Assembly (NCBI GenBank): GCA_937967535.1
Contig: CALCMV010000284.1
Location: forward strand, 1 to 6,165
Reading direction: 5' to 3'
DNA: 6,165 bases
Source: an uncultured Saprospiraceae bacterium
GTDB lineage: Bacteria > Bacteroidota > Bacteroidia > Chitinophagales > Saprospiraceae
Shown here: positions 1-6,045 of the stretch, piece after piece
Numbering within the stretch: the stretch's first letter is position 1
Layout: each line of letters opens with the position of its first letter
Notes under the pieces: model-generated
Database searches by the model: none
Told to the model about the DNA's origin: nothing
The model's input: the letters and a program-made list of their open reading frames with translations, nothing else
Translations under genes and position numbers: made by a program

Positions 1-74
1 CGGATACTTTCAATATAATATGTTCCTCAAATTAAAAATTACAAATAGAAACCCGTTTTTCAATGTCTTCACCA

Positions 75-179
75 AATTTTGAATGATGAATTTTGAATGA
101 CAAATTAATTTAAATTTTACTTTGTTTTTTACTGATAAATAAAAATTAACAATTTAAATATTCTTTTTCATTCAAAATT
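75..179. repeat. Duplicated 12-base word with an inverted third copy
   Basis: AATTTTGAATGA is present at 75-86 and 89-100, and its exact reverse complement TCATTCAAAATT at 168-179. Either left copy could pair with the right copy around a loop of 67 to 81 bases. The region is so AT-rich that part of this may be compositional, and no function is implied. Confidence 0.5.
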
Positions 180-275
180 AAAAATTAGCGAATACATTAT
201 AATTTTAATTCGTTCAATATCTAATTTGGGGCCACCCGTTTAAGTTTGCTCAACTTTGATAAAAAGTAATTTACA

Positions 276-296
276 ATCCCGTATAGCTATCGGGAT
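276..296. repeat. Short palindrome with ATCCCG/CGGGAT arms
   Basis: ATCCCG at 276-281 is the reverse complement of CGGGAT at 291-296, and the centre ATAGCTAT (283-290) is itself self-complementary. The whole is a 20-base palindrome interrupted by one extra T at 282. Flanking TTTACAAT (270-277) and ATTGTAAA (309-316) are also inverted copies that overlap or enclose it. It stands out as GC-rich in an AT-rich spacer. From memory, near-identical palindromes recur between genes in Bacteroidota genomes, so a dispersed palindromic element is likely; a role as terminator for a gene left of the window is possible. Confidence 0.55.
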
Positions 297-319
297 GTTA
301 TTCAATGAATTGTAAAAAG

Positions 320-349
320 CTATGAACTATGAACTAACAACTATGAACT
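320..349. repeat. Three copies of CTATGAACT
   Basis: The nonamer CTATGAACT occurs at 320-328, 328-336 (sharing one base) and 341-349. It lies about 85 bases before the metallo-hydrolase start. This looks like spacer low-complexity expansion, but repeated operator half-sites cannot be excluded from the sequence alone. Confidence 0.5.
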
Positions 350-433
350 GATAGCCTAATTTGGCAAACGTAAGTATTCAGATTTAGGTTCAGAACATGT
401 TTAAAATTTTTCGTAAAATATAAACACATTTAT

Positions 434-1075
434 ATGACACAGGTTTTGGGATTGACCTTTAATGCTTTTCAGGAAAACATGTATTTGGTATACGATAATA
501 CCGGTGAATGTGTAATTTTTGACCCGGGCTGCAATAGCGTGGCAGAGGAGAACACACTCGCAGAAATCATTGAAAGTAAGGGACTTAAACCTGTTCGTTT
601 GATTAATACGCATTGCCATCTCGACCATGTATTCGGCAATCATTTTGTGGCGGAAAAATACGGTTTGGTTTTGGAAATTCACAAGGGAGAAGTGCCTGTA
701 TTGGAGTCGGTGCCGCGTGTATGCAAAACATACGGGATTCCGATGATGCACCAATCGCCGGACGCAGGGCGGTTTATCGAAGCAGGGGAAACGATTGAAT
801 TTGGCGAGTCGAAATTGGAAGTTTTGTTTACGCCGGGACATTCTCCGGCGAGTTTGTCGTTTTATTGTGCGGAGGCAGCTTTTGTGATTGCAGGGGATGT
901 TTTATTTATGCAAAGTATCGGGCGTACTGACCTGCCGGGAGGCAATATGGATACTTTGCTTCGTAGTATTCGGGAGCAAATTTTTCCTTTGGGCGATGAT
1001 GTAAAAGTCTTCCCGGGGCATGGTCCGGCAACCACCGTAGGTTACGAGAAATTGAATAATCCCTTTCTTAGTTGA
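434..1075 (+). CDS. MBL-fold metallo-hydrolase, glyoxalase II-like (YcbL-type)
   Basis: A 213-residue metallo-beta-lactamase-fold hydrolase, probably cytosolic because no signal peptide or membrane segment is visible. The metal site is complete: THCHLDH at 59-65 supplies the HxHxDH motif (H60, H62, D64, H65), followed by H136 in TPGHS, D155 in AGD and H196 in FPGHG. D30 in FDPG and the GRTDLPGG loop near 163-170 are typical of the short glyoxalase II-like group that includes E. coli YcbL. Known members bind two metals, and some hydrolyse S-lactoylglutathione or other thioesters. The long C-terminal substrate domain of true glyoxalase II is absent, so the substrate is unknown. The length is normal for the group. 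The ATG at 434 gives the conserved N-terminus (LTFNAFQEN) with only an A-rich leader and no clear ribosome-binding site. It appears monocistronic, convergent with the glycosyltransferase genes. Confidence 0.93.
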   Translation: MTQVLGLTFNAFQENMYLVYDNTGECVIFDPGCNSVAEENTLAEIIESKGLKPVRLINTHCHLDHVFGNHFVAEKYGLVLEIHKGEVPVLESVPRVCKTYGIPMMHQSPDAGRFIEAGETIEFGESKLEVLFTPGHSPASLSFYCAEAAFVIAGDVLFMQSIGRTDLPGGNMDTLLRSIREQIFPLGDDVKVFPGHGPATTVGYEKLNNPFLS

Positions 1076-1189
1076 TGGACGAGGGCTTTTGCGAAGTACC
1101 TGTAAACGAAGAGCGTAAATTTTTATACCCAGCCATACTTTACATGAGAAAAAATATTAGGGGCATTTTAATGTATTTAAACATAATTT

Positions 1190-1278
1190 AAAATTGCCAC
1201 AAAGACACGAAGACACAAAGTATAAATTGCTGATAAGCATGAAAATTCTTTGTGCTTTTGTGTCTTTGTGGGAATTTT
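1190..1278. repeat. Long imperfect inverted repeat (CACAAAGACAC type) between convergent genes
   Basis: The left arm 1197-1220 (CCACAAAGACAC followed by GAAGACACAAAG) pairs with the right arm 1248-1271 at 21 of 24 positions. Beyond a single G/G mismatch (1196/1272) the pairing continues with AAAATT (1190-1195) and AATTTT (1273-1278), giving 31-base arms around a 27-base loop. It sits between the convergent genes ending at 1075 and 1351, where a transcript from either side would fold into a long hairpin. It could help end both transcripts, although no clean run of U follows on either strand. From memory, similar CACAAAGACACAAAG palindromes are scattered in many environmental bacterial genomes, so it may be a non-autonomous mobile repeat. 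Confidence 0.75.
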
Positions 1279-1350
1279 GAAGATGTGCAGTATATGTGTT
1301 TTGGTTTTTCACATCTGATTTACCCTAATATTTTACGCACTCTAATTAAA

Positions 1351-2832
1351 TTATTTAAGGCTCAAATGACGCAAAGAATAGAAGCAAATTCCTCCAAATC
1401 CAATAAACAACATTGTATGAAAAATCAAAAACGGACGACTATCAGTGTACATCATTTGAAAAATAATTGCAAATAGAAAATACAGCGCAAGTATGCCTTC
1501 CATGATGGTTGTCCATGTAATTTTTTGGGCGAGGTAGCTGCGATTTTGAAAGCTGTCGCGAATGTTGCTGATATTAAATTTTGGTGTGCGAATGAAGGCA
1601 GTTTTTTTACCGATATAACCTTGTAAAACGGCAATCGTATTGTGCAAAGAAAGCCCCATTGAAAGGGAAAGGAAAACGGGATAAATGAAGATAAATTTGA
1701 GTAAAGTACGAAGATAACTTTCCTGTCGGATGGCGTGTACATTGGCAAAATAATACACAATACTCATGGCAATAATCGCTATATAAAACACTCCGGCATA
1801 TTTCATATCAACGCTTATCTGCTCTAAGACAAACATCATCGGTACACTCAAAATAGCGAGTAAAAAGATACAAATAAAGACACTACTCGCCATCAGATGT
1901 ACGGTGCCGTGCATTTTTTTGCGAAGCGGAATAGGGGCTTTCCATATCAGCGGAATCATTTTTCGGGCGGTTTCTGCACCGCCTTTTGTCCATCGGAATT
2001 GTTGAGATTTTAAGCCGTTCATTTCGGCGGGAAGTTCGGCGGGTGCGCCTACTTTTTCGAGGAAAACGATTTCCCATCCTTTGAGTTGGGCGCGATAGCT
2101 GAGGTCGAGGTCTTCGGTGAGGGTATCGGCTTCCCAACCGCCTGCATCGTCAATGGTTTCGTGCCGCCATACGCCTGCTGTACCGTTGAATTGGAGGAGA
2201 CAATCGCCTGCATATCGCCCGTGTTGTTCGACGGTAAAATGTACGTCCAATTGCATAGCTTGCAAGCGCGTGAGGAGCGAATAATTTTTGTTGATGTGTT
2301 CCCATCGGGTTTGTACTACGCCTATTTTTTCATTTTTAAAATAAGGCAAGGTCTGGCGCAAAAAATCGGGATTTGGGAGAAAATCTGCATCAAAAATTGC
2401 AATAAAATCACCTTTGGCAAATTGCATACCATCGCGCAATGCACCTGCTTTATAGCCTTCGCGGATTTCGCGGGTTACTTGTTTGATATTGAATCCTTTA
2501 GCGGCGTATTCTTCCACTTTTTTACGGGTGATTTCGAGCGTTTCGTCGGTAGAATCATCCAATATGTGAATTTCATATTTATCTTTCGGATAATCAAATT
2601 TTGTGATATTGTCAATCAATCGCTCTACTACGTACTGCTCGTTATATATCGGAAGTTGAACGGTAACAAAAGGCAATTCTGACTCACCGTTCAAGGGTTT
2701 TAAATTCGGTTTTGGTTTGCCGTTTTTTTTGTGATAATAATAGAGCAAGTGCGTCTGCATGAGGCAGTAAATTGTGATGTACAATAGTGCCAAACAATAA
2801 AATATGATAAGTACGTAAGTAATAATGTCCAT
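1351..2832 (-). CDS. Membrane GT2 glycosyltransferase, cellulose synthase-like
   Basis: A 493-residue family 2 glycosyltransferase, probably an inner-membrane enzyme polymerising a beta-linked polysaccharide from nucleotide sugars on the cytosolic face. One hydrophobic segment spans about 5-27; the catalytic domain (about 55-285) carries all processive GT2 signatures: LDDSTDET (D92/D93), DAD at 148-150, TED at 239-241 with the catalytic-base Asp, and QQFRW at 277-281, the Q(Q/R)xRW acceptor motif. About five hydrophobic segments follow (roughly 311-336, 346-365, 377-396, 443-463, 467-487). The length and the motif blocks near 170-280 resemble the CslA-like glucomannan/glucan synthase relatives found widely in Bacteroidota. 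There is no PilZ domain, so c-di-GMP control through this protein is not indicated. Sugar specificity cannot be read from the sequence. It is the downstream member of a same-strand pair with the soluble GT2 gene. Confidence 0.92.
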   Translation of the reverse strand: MDIITYVLIIFYCLALLYITIYCLMQTHLLYYYHKKNGKPKPNLKPLNGESELPFVTVQLPIYNEQYVVERLIDNITKFDYPKDKYEIHILDDSTDETLEITRKKVEEYAAKGFNIKQVTREIREGYKAGALRDGMQFAKGDFIAIFDADFLPNPDFLRQTLPYFKNEKIGVVQTRWEHINKNYSLLTRLQAMQLDVHFTVEQHGRYAGDCLLQFNGTAGVWRHETIDDAGGWEADTLTEDLDLSYRAQLKGWEIVFLEKVGAPAELPAEMNGLKSQQFRWTKGGAETARKMIPLIWKAPIPLRKKMHGTVHLMASSVFICIFLLAILSVPMMFVLEQISVDMKYAGVFYIAIIAMSIVYYFANVHAIRQESYLRTLLKFIFIYPVFLSLSMGLSLHNTIAVLQGYIGKKTAFIRTPKFNISNIRDSFQNRSYLAQKITWTTIMEGILALYFLFAIIFQMMYTDSRPFLIFHTMLFIGFGGICFYSLRHLSLK

Positions 2833-2835
2833 TTT

Positions 2836-2936
2836 TAATGATTAATGGTTGACGACTAATGGTTAATGATTAACAAAGTATTTTCGCTCTACGAAAACAT
2901 AAATATTGACCGTTAAGCATTGACTATTAACCATTA
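2836..2936. repeat. TAATGGTTAAT/TAATGATTAA word repeats between the two GT2 genes
   Basis: TAATGATTAA occurs at 2836-2845 and 2864-2873. TAATGGTT occurs at 2843-2850 and 2857-2864. TAATGGTTAAT at 2857-2867 has an exact inverted copy at 2926-2936, which overlaps the stop codon of the upstream glycosyltransferase. The transcript could therefore form a weak AT-rich stem spanning most of the 101-base gap. Simple-word expansion of spacers is the plainer explanation. Confidence 0.5.
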
Positions 2937-3635
2937 TAAAAGTTTAAAGATTGTCCAGAGAATTTTATGCCCGGCGAGTATCGTGCCTTTGACAGTGCCT
3001 GAGACTTTTGATTTGCCGATGCGCCTGCGATAATTAACCGGCACTTCGGTGCATTTATATTTCATTTTGGCGGCTTTGACTTGCATTTCTACCGTCCAGC
3101 CATAGGTGGTATCTTGCATATCAAGGTCGAGTAGTTTTTGCCATTTGATAGCGCGAAAAGGTCCTAAATCTGTAAATTCATACTTGTAAAACAATCGTAT
3201 CAAGTTGGTAGCGAGCCAGTTGCCAAATATTTGTTGGGGAGTCATAGAGCCGCGTTCCAAATCGCCCAAGGCGCGTGAGCCAATGACCATATCCATTTGA
3301 TTTTCAGTGACTTGTGCTACGAGTAGTCGTACTTCTTCGGGATAGTCCGAATAATCTGCATCCAGAAAAGCGACAATATCCGGCTGCTCTTCGATGGGTT
3401 TGTCCCGCAGATAATTGATGCCTTTCAAGCAAGCGTGACCATAGCCCTTCTGTGGCTCGTTGAGGACGGTTGCGCCGCCTGCACGCGCTACTTCGGCGGT
3501 ACGGTCAGTACTGCCGTTGTTGCAAACGATGATTTCGCGGATAAGGTCGCGCGGAATTTCCGCAAGGACTTTGTCCACTGCATTTTCTTCGTTGAACGCC
3601 GGAATAATGATGTCTATGGCTGTGTGTTGCGACAT
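2934..3635 (-). CDS. Soluble GT2 glycosyltransferase, DPM/DPG synthase-like
   Basis: A 233-residue family 2 glycosyltransferase with the GT-A fold. It opens with IIIPAFNEE (9-17), followed by NNGSTDRT (39-46), the metal- and nucleotide-binding LDADYSD (91-97, D92 and D94), GSRALG (119-124), DLGPFRAI (156-163) and a basic RRRIGKSKVSG stretch (203-213). These place it with the dolichyl-phosphate mannose/glucose synthase-like enzymes that usually transfer a sugar from a nucleotide donor to a polyprenyl phosphate. There is no C-terminal membrane domain; the short hydrophobic end (about 218-233) may be only peripheral. The true acceptor and sugar are unknown. The ATG at 3635 places IIIPAFNEE at the normal distance from the N-terminus. 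It lies 101 bp upstream of the membrane GT2 gene on the same strand, so the two are probably cotranscribed and may feed one surface-glycan pathway. Confidence 0.92.
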   Translation of the reverse strand: MSQHTAIDIIIPAFNEENAVDKVLAEIPRDLIREIIVCNNGSTDRTAEVARAGGATVLNEPQKGYGHACLKGINYLRDKPIEEQPDIVAFLDADYSDYPEEVRLLVAQVTENQMDMVIGSRALGDLERGSMTPQQIFGNWLATNLIRLFYKYEFTDLGPFRAIKWQKLLDLDMQDTTYGWTVEMQVKAAKMKYKCTEVPVNYRRRIGKSKVSGTVKGTILAGHKILWTIFKLL

Positions 3636-3723
3636 ATAAATTGGTGTGCTGTTTTCGAGAGCTAAAAGTACGGAAAATTTACGGGTTGGATGTCGTTTTG
3701 AGGACAGGAGTGAGATTTATTTT

Positions 3724-3843
3724 CTAGTTTGACATCGCCTTATAATAATCCATAATTATCTGAAAAACACCCAAAATTTTTTCTACATCACTTTTATAAT
3801 AAGCCGTTCTGTCTACTTTAATGATATTATTTTCAAGGCACAT
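3724..3843 (-). CDS. Possible small ORF or gene remnant, 39 residues, unknown
   Basis: On the minus strand an ATG at 3843 opens a 39-codon frame ending with TAG at 3724-3726. The peptide is polar and charged in the middle (KVDRTAYYKSDVEKIL at 9-24) and hydrophobic to aromatic near the end (GVFQIIMDYYKAM at 25-37), which reads like one or two amphipathic helices rather than random AT-rich translation. The frame continues open for only eight codons upstream of the ATG, and that part lies within the left arm of the adjacent inverted repeat. I do not recognise it. It could be a real microprotein, the C-terminal remnant of a lost gene, or chance; 39 codons is short enough for chance. It is in the same direction as its neighbours, 88 bp before the soluble glycosyltransferase. 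Confidence 0.25.
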   Translation of the reverse strand: MCLENNIIKVDRTAYYKSDVEKILGVFQIIMDYYKAMSN

Positions 3844-3848
3844 AAAAT

Positions 3849-3932
3849 AGTTGCAAGGCGAATGTTTTTATGAAAAATGGGGGTCTGAATATTCAAATAC
3901 CCACTTTTAACAAAGAAATTCGCCTTGCAACT
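3849..3932. repeat. 84-bp element bounded by perfect 15-bp inverted repeats
   Basis: AGTTGCAAGGCGAAT at 3849-3863 is the exact reverse complement of ATTCGCCTTGCAACT at 3918-3932. Inside, GGGT (3881-3884) pairs with ACCC (3899-3902), and the centre TGAATATTCA (3886-3895) is a perfect palindrome, so the whole can fold into a long branched or interrupted hairpin. No obvious target-site duplication flanks it. It lies 93 bp beyond the esterase stop in the direction of transcription, so it could be part of that gene's 3' end, or a miniature mobile element. Confidence 0.7.
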
Positions 3933-4025
3933 CGTATATAATCATTTAGCCTATTTGTGTCAAACACTATTATCATTTGTATTTACGACAAAAATAGCGA
4001 TTTAATCCTTGTGATTCAAGAGCCT

Positions 4026-5282
4026 CTATCTAAAAATCACTCGCCTATTCACAGGGGCAAGCCTCGCATCCTCAAAGTCAATTTCAATGAAATACACACC
4101 CGCCGGAAGTTGCTGCCGATTCAATACAAAATCGTTCTCATTTTGATTATTATAAAATGTAATTCGTTGACCAAAAGCATTATACACCGACAGGTCATAC
4201 ATTTTATTCAAATTATTAAAACGAATAATCGTCTGTTCGCCAGCCGGATTTGGTGCGATACTGATATAATTGCTCACATCTTCCGCTTCGTTGATACTCA
4301 CGCTACCGCCTGTACCGCACACGATTGTTTCCAAAAAACGCCCCGATGTTACTGACATACTATCCCAAAGAATTTGCGGAAAATTATCGCCATGACCACC
4401 TCCCGGTACAGAAATAAAATGATTTCTTACGCCTACCACATCCGCCTGTTGGTGCAGCACACTACTCCCTTCGAGCGTCCCCAAATTCAGCCCAAACAAA
4501 ATCACCGCATCGTGACCATAAGGCACAACTTCATCCGCATCGCCATGTATGCTTATAAACGGCGCATCATCACTATCAATCCATGCGCGGCGATGTAGTG
4601 CGCCAAGATAACTCACAACTCCCTGAATTTCAGAAGAATATCCCATAGCAGAATTTTCAGGGTCGTCGGTATCACCTTCCCAACCACCATTATTATTGAT
4701 GGCTTCTATCACGTAATCCGGGAGAATCGGTTCATCATCAGTTCCAAGTAGTGCGGAGTGCATTGCCGTAATTGCACCTGCCGAAAGCCCGCCTGCAAAA
4801 ATGTAATCAGGGTCAATACCAAAAGGATTGCCCTCGTCTGCACTCTTACGCAAAGTCCGAACAGAAGCCTTCATATCACCGATAGATTTTGTGATAATAT
4901 CCATCATACCGAGTGAATCGGGCAGATTTGCCACATTAATCGAATAAATCCGGTAATCAATCGCTGCCGCAACAAATCCCTTTCGTGCAAACTCTTCACA
5001 AAAGCCCTGTACCTGTGTTCTATCACCTTGTATATATGCCCCGCCAAAAGCGAAAACCACTACCGGACGGTCAGTACGAGTGTCGCCCACCGGTTCGTAC
5101 ACATCCATAAACAATTCTTGAAAATTACCTCCAAAGGTAAAGTTTTCACCAAATTTGACCGTAGTAGAAGTCACATCTGTAAAAATTTCATTGATATAAC
5201 GCTGATTATCACAGCCATTATCTTGAGCAAAAACAGTACTCGCAAGTATTGTAAAAATTAACAATAAGTAATTCTTTTTCAT
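4026..5282 (-). CDS. Secreted alpha/beta-hydrolase (carboxylesterase-like) with T9SS sorting domain
   Basis: A 418-residue exported hydrolase. Residues 1-19 form a signal peptide (MKKN, hydrophobic core, VFA before Q20). The alpha/beta-hydrolase domain spans about 50-320: an oxyanion-hole block FAFGGAYIQGD (77-87) replaces the classical HGGG, the nucleophile elbow GLSAG (165-169) supplies S167, IHGDADEVVPYGH (245-257) supplies the probable acid D248 or D250, and GGGHGD (294-299) supplies H297. This arrangement resembles the carboxylesterase/lipase and BD-FAE-like esterases that cut ester bonds, including acyl groups on polysaccharides, but the substrate is not determined. The last 80 or so residues (ISIAPNPAGEQ, LSVYNAFGQ, LPAGVYFIEI, ending RRVIFR) are a type A T9SS C-terminal sorting domain, so the mature enzyme should be released or anchored at the cell surface. 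The ATG at 5282 is fixed by the signal peptide. It appears to be transcribed alone, 390 bp before the glycosyltransferase pair. Confidence 0.92.
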   Translation of the reverse strand: MKKNYLLLIFTILASTVFAQDNGCDNQRYINEIFTDVTSTTVKFGENFTFGGNFQELFMDVYEPVGDTRTDRPVVVFAFGGAYIQGDRTQVQGFCEEFARKGFVAAAIDYRIYSINVANLPDSLGMMDIITKSIGDMKASVRTLRKSADEGNPFGIDPDYIFAGGLSAGAITAMHSALLGTDDEPILPDYVIEAINNNGGWEGDTDDPENSAMGYSSEIQGVVSYLGALHRRAWIDSDDAPFISIHGDADEVVPYGHDAVILFGLNLGTLEGSSVLHQQADVVGVRNHFISVPGGGHGDNFPQILWDSMSVTSGRFLETIVCGTGGSVSINEAEDVSNYISIAPNPAGEQTIIRFNNLNKMYDLSVYNAFGQRITFYNNQNENDFVLNRQQLPAGVYFIEIDFEDARLAPVNRRVIFR

Positions 5283-5557
5283 ATTTATTGAATATATTTG
5301 TAATTTAAGTTGAGCTAAGATAAAATTTTTATTGCTGTAAATTCACTGAAATTTTGTTAATATCTTGAATTTGTACATTCTACGACGTAAATTTCAGGGT
5401 ATTTTTATCGCTCAAATTATTTTGTATGAGAAAAGTTTAAAATCATTCAGGTTAAAAAATAATATCGACATAATACAAAGTTACTGATTGTAACGTTTTG
5501 CATTGGTAAAAACATGGCAGCATTAATGTACTGATTTTTAGTATTTTACGAACCTTA

Positions 5558-5588
5558 CTCGTCGGACATTTTCAAAATGTCAGACGAG
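5558..5588. repeat. Near-perfect 31-base palindrome
   Basis: CTCGTC (5558-5563) and GACATTTT (5565-5572) pair with AAAATGTC (5574-5581) and GACGAG (5583-5588), with a single G/A mismatch at 5564/5582 and a one-base centre at 5573. Fourteen of fifteen positions pair, and the GC-rich outer arm is unusual in this AT-rich region. No run of T follows directly on either strand, so it is not a textbook terminator. A dispersed palindromic element or a regulator site are the main alternatives. Confidence 0.75.
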
Positions 5589-5695
5589 ACGAATTTACAT
5601 TTTAATTTAAACATGCTCTTAATAAAATGTTTTATTTTTATTTTGTAAATAATTCATTTTAAATAAATAGTACGAAAATGTTGTCGTCTGTAAAC

Positions 5696-5736
5696 GGCAA
5701 AACAAAATTAGAGTTTAGGCAAAACAAAATTAGAGT
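5696..5736. repeat. Two tandem copies of a 19-base word, 22-bp period
   Basis: GGCAAAACAAAATTAGAGT occurs at 5696-5714 and again identically at 5718-5736, separated by three bases. Only two copies are present, so it is a short tandem duplication; it has neither the copy number nor the spacers of a CRISPR array. Confidence 0.75.
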
Positions 5737-5826
5737 CCTTATATACAGCAAAAATAAACAACAAAGCAAAAGCAGATGAAAACTTTTAATTTAAAAACCC
5801 ATGTCACAAAAATACAAAATAAAACC

Positions 5827-5946
5827 ACATCCACATATCAAACGTCTCTTACATCTCAATCAAACAAAGAATACGTTTTAGTGTATATCTTTTTTCGTAG
5901 AAAATACACCACTAACATTTTACTAAAATAGCTGCTAATGCCCTAT
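5827..5946. repeat. 120-bp perfect direct repeat, copy 1
   Basis: This segment begins ACATCCACATATC and ends GCTAATGCCCTAT, and is identical over 120 bases to 6046-6165, 219 bases further on. The bases just before the two copies differ (C at 5826, A at 6045), so the left border is real. Every one of the six frames meets a stop within the 120 bases, so the repeat does not encode a repeated protein segment. Near its end lies a small palindrome, ATTTTACTAAAAT (5917-5929). Confidence 0.9.
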
Positions 5947-6045
5947 GCTTGCGTGTGCTTAACGTTCAAATTCAGAATGAAGTCAAATACACATTTTTAG
6001 GCATAATACACCATAGTCGTCATAGTCTGCAAAGTCATTAACAAA

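Larger units (their letters stand above)
1..433. other. AT-rich intergenic region upstream of the metallo-hydrolase
   Basis: No reading frame here looks like a gene. The stretch is AT-rich and made of recurring short words: a 12-base word AATTTTGAATGA occurs at 75-86 and 89-100 and again inverted at 168-179, CTATGAACT occurs three times at 320-349, and a CCCG/CGGG palindrome lies at 276-296. CTAATTTGG occurs at 221-229 and 356-364. I looked for the Bacteroidota promoter pattern (TTTG near -33, TAnnTTTG near -7) before the gene at 434 and found no good match, so the promoter position is unresolved. Confidence 0.7.
3636..4025. other. Intergenic region with inverted repeat and possible small ORF
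   Basis: This 390-bp gap lies between the start of the soluble glycosyltransferase and the end of the esterase, all on the minus strand. It contains an 84-bp inverted-repeat element (3849-3932) and a possible 39-residue minus-strand ORF (3724-3843) next to it. The remaining parts, about 3636-3723 and 3933-4025, show nothing recognisable. A promoter for the glycosyltransferase pair should lie here, but I found no TAnnTTTG match close to its start. Confidence 0.6.

Noticed and set aside
401..841. Minus-strand 146-residue open frame opposite the metallo-hydrolase
   Set aside because: It lies antisense to a gene with a full metal-binding motif set and its translation has no recognisable domain; a shadow frame.
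1252..1476. Plus-strand 74-residue frame crossing the inverted repeat into the glycosyltransferase 3' end
   Set aside because: It begins inside the right arm of the inverted repeat and runs antisense into a real gene; no coding character.
2086..2682. Plus-strand 198-residue open frame opposite the membrane glycosyltransferase
   Set aside because: Antisense to the conserved catalytic core (DDS, DAD, TED region); hydrophobic Phe/Ile-rich composition reflects reverse reading of the GT2 gene.
3957..4355. Plus-strand 132-residue frame opposite the esterase C-terminus
   Set aside because: Mostly antisense to the T9SS sorting domain, with no plausible start region or domain.
5476..5483. TAACTTTG on the minus strand as a -7 promoter element for the esterase
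   Set aside because: It matches TAnnTTTG but lacks a TTTG at about the -33 position and would leave a leader of nearly 200 bases; such matches are frequent in AT-rich DNA.
5776..5931. Plus-strand 51-codon frame from an ATG at 5776 (MKTFNLKTHV...), its last 105 bases inside repeat copy 1
   Set aside because: No ribosome-binding site, low-complexity Lys/Thr/Ser/Asn composition expected from AT-rich DNA, and most of it lies in a repeat whose second copy has no ATG in that frame.
5957..5963. GCTTAAC, matching the integron attC core RYYYAAC, between the two repeat copies
   Set aside because: No partner GTTRRRY core within attC distance and no folding imperfect palindrome between; a seven-base degenerate match is expected by chance.
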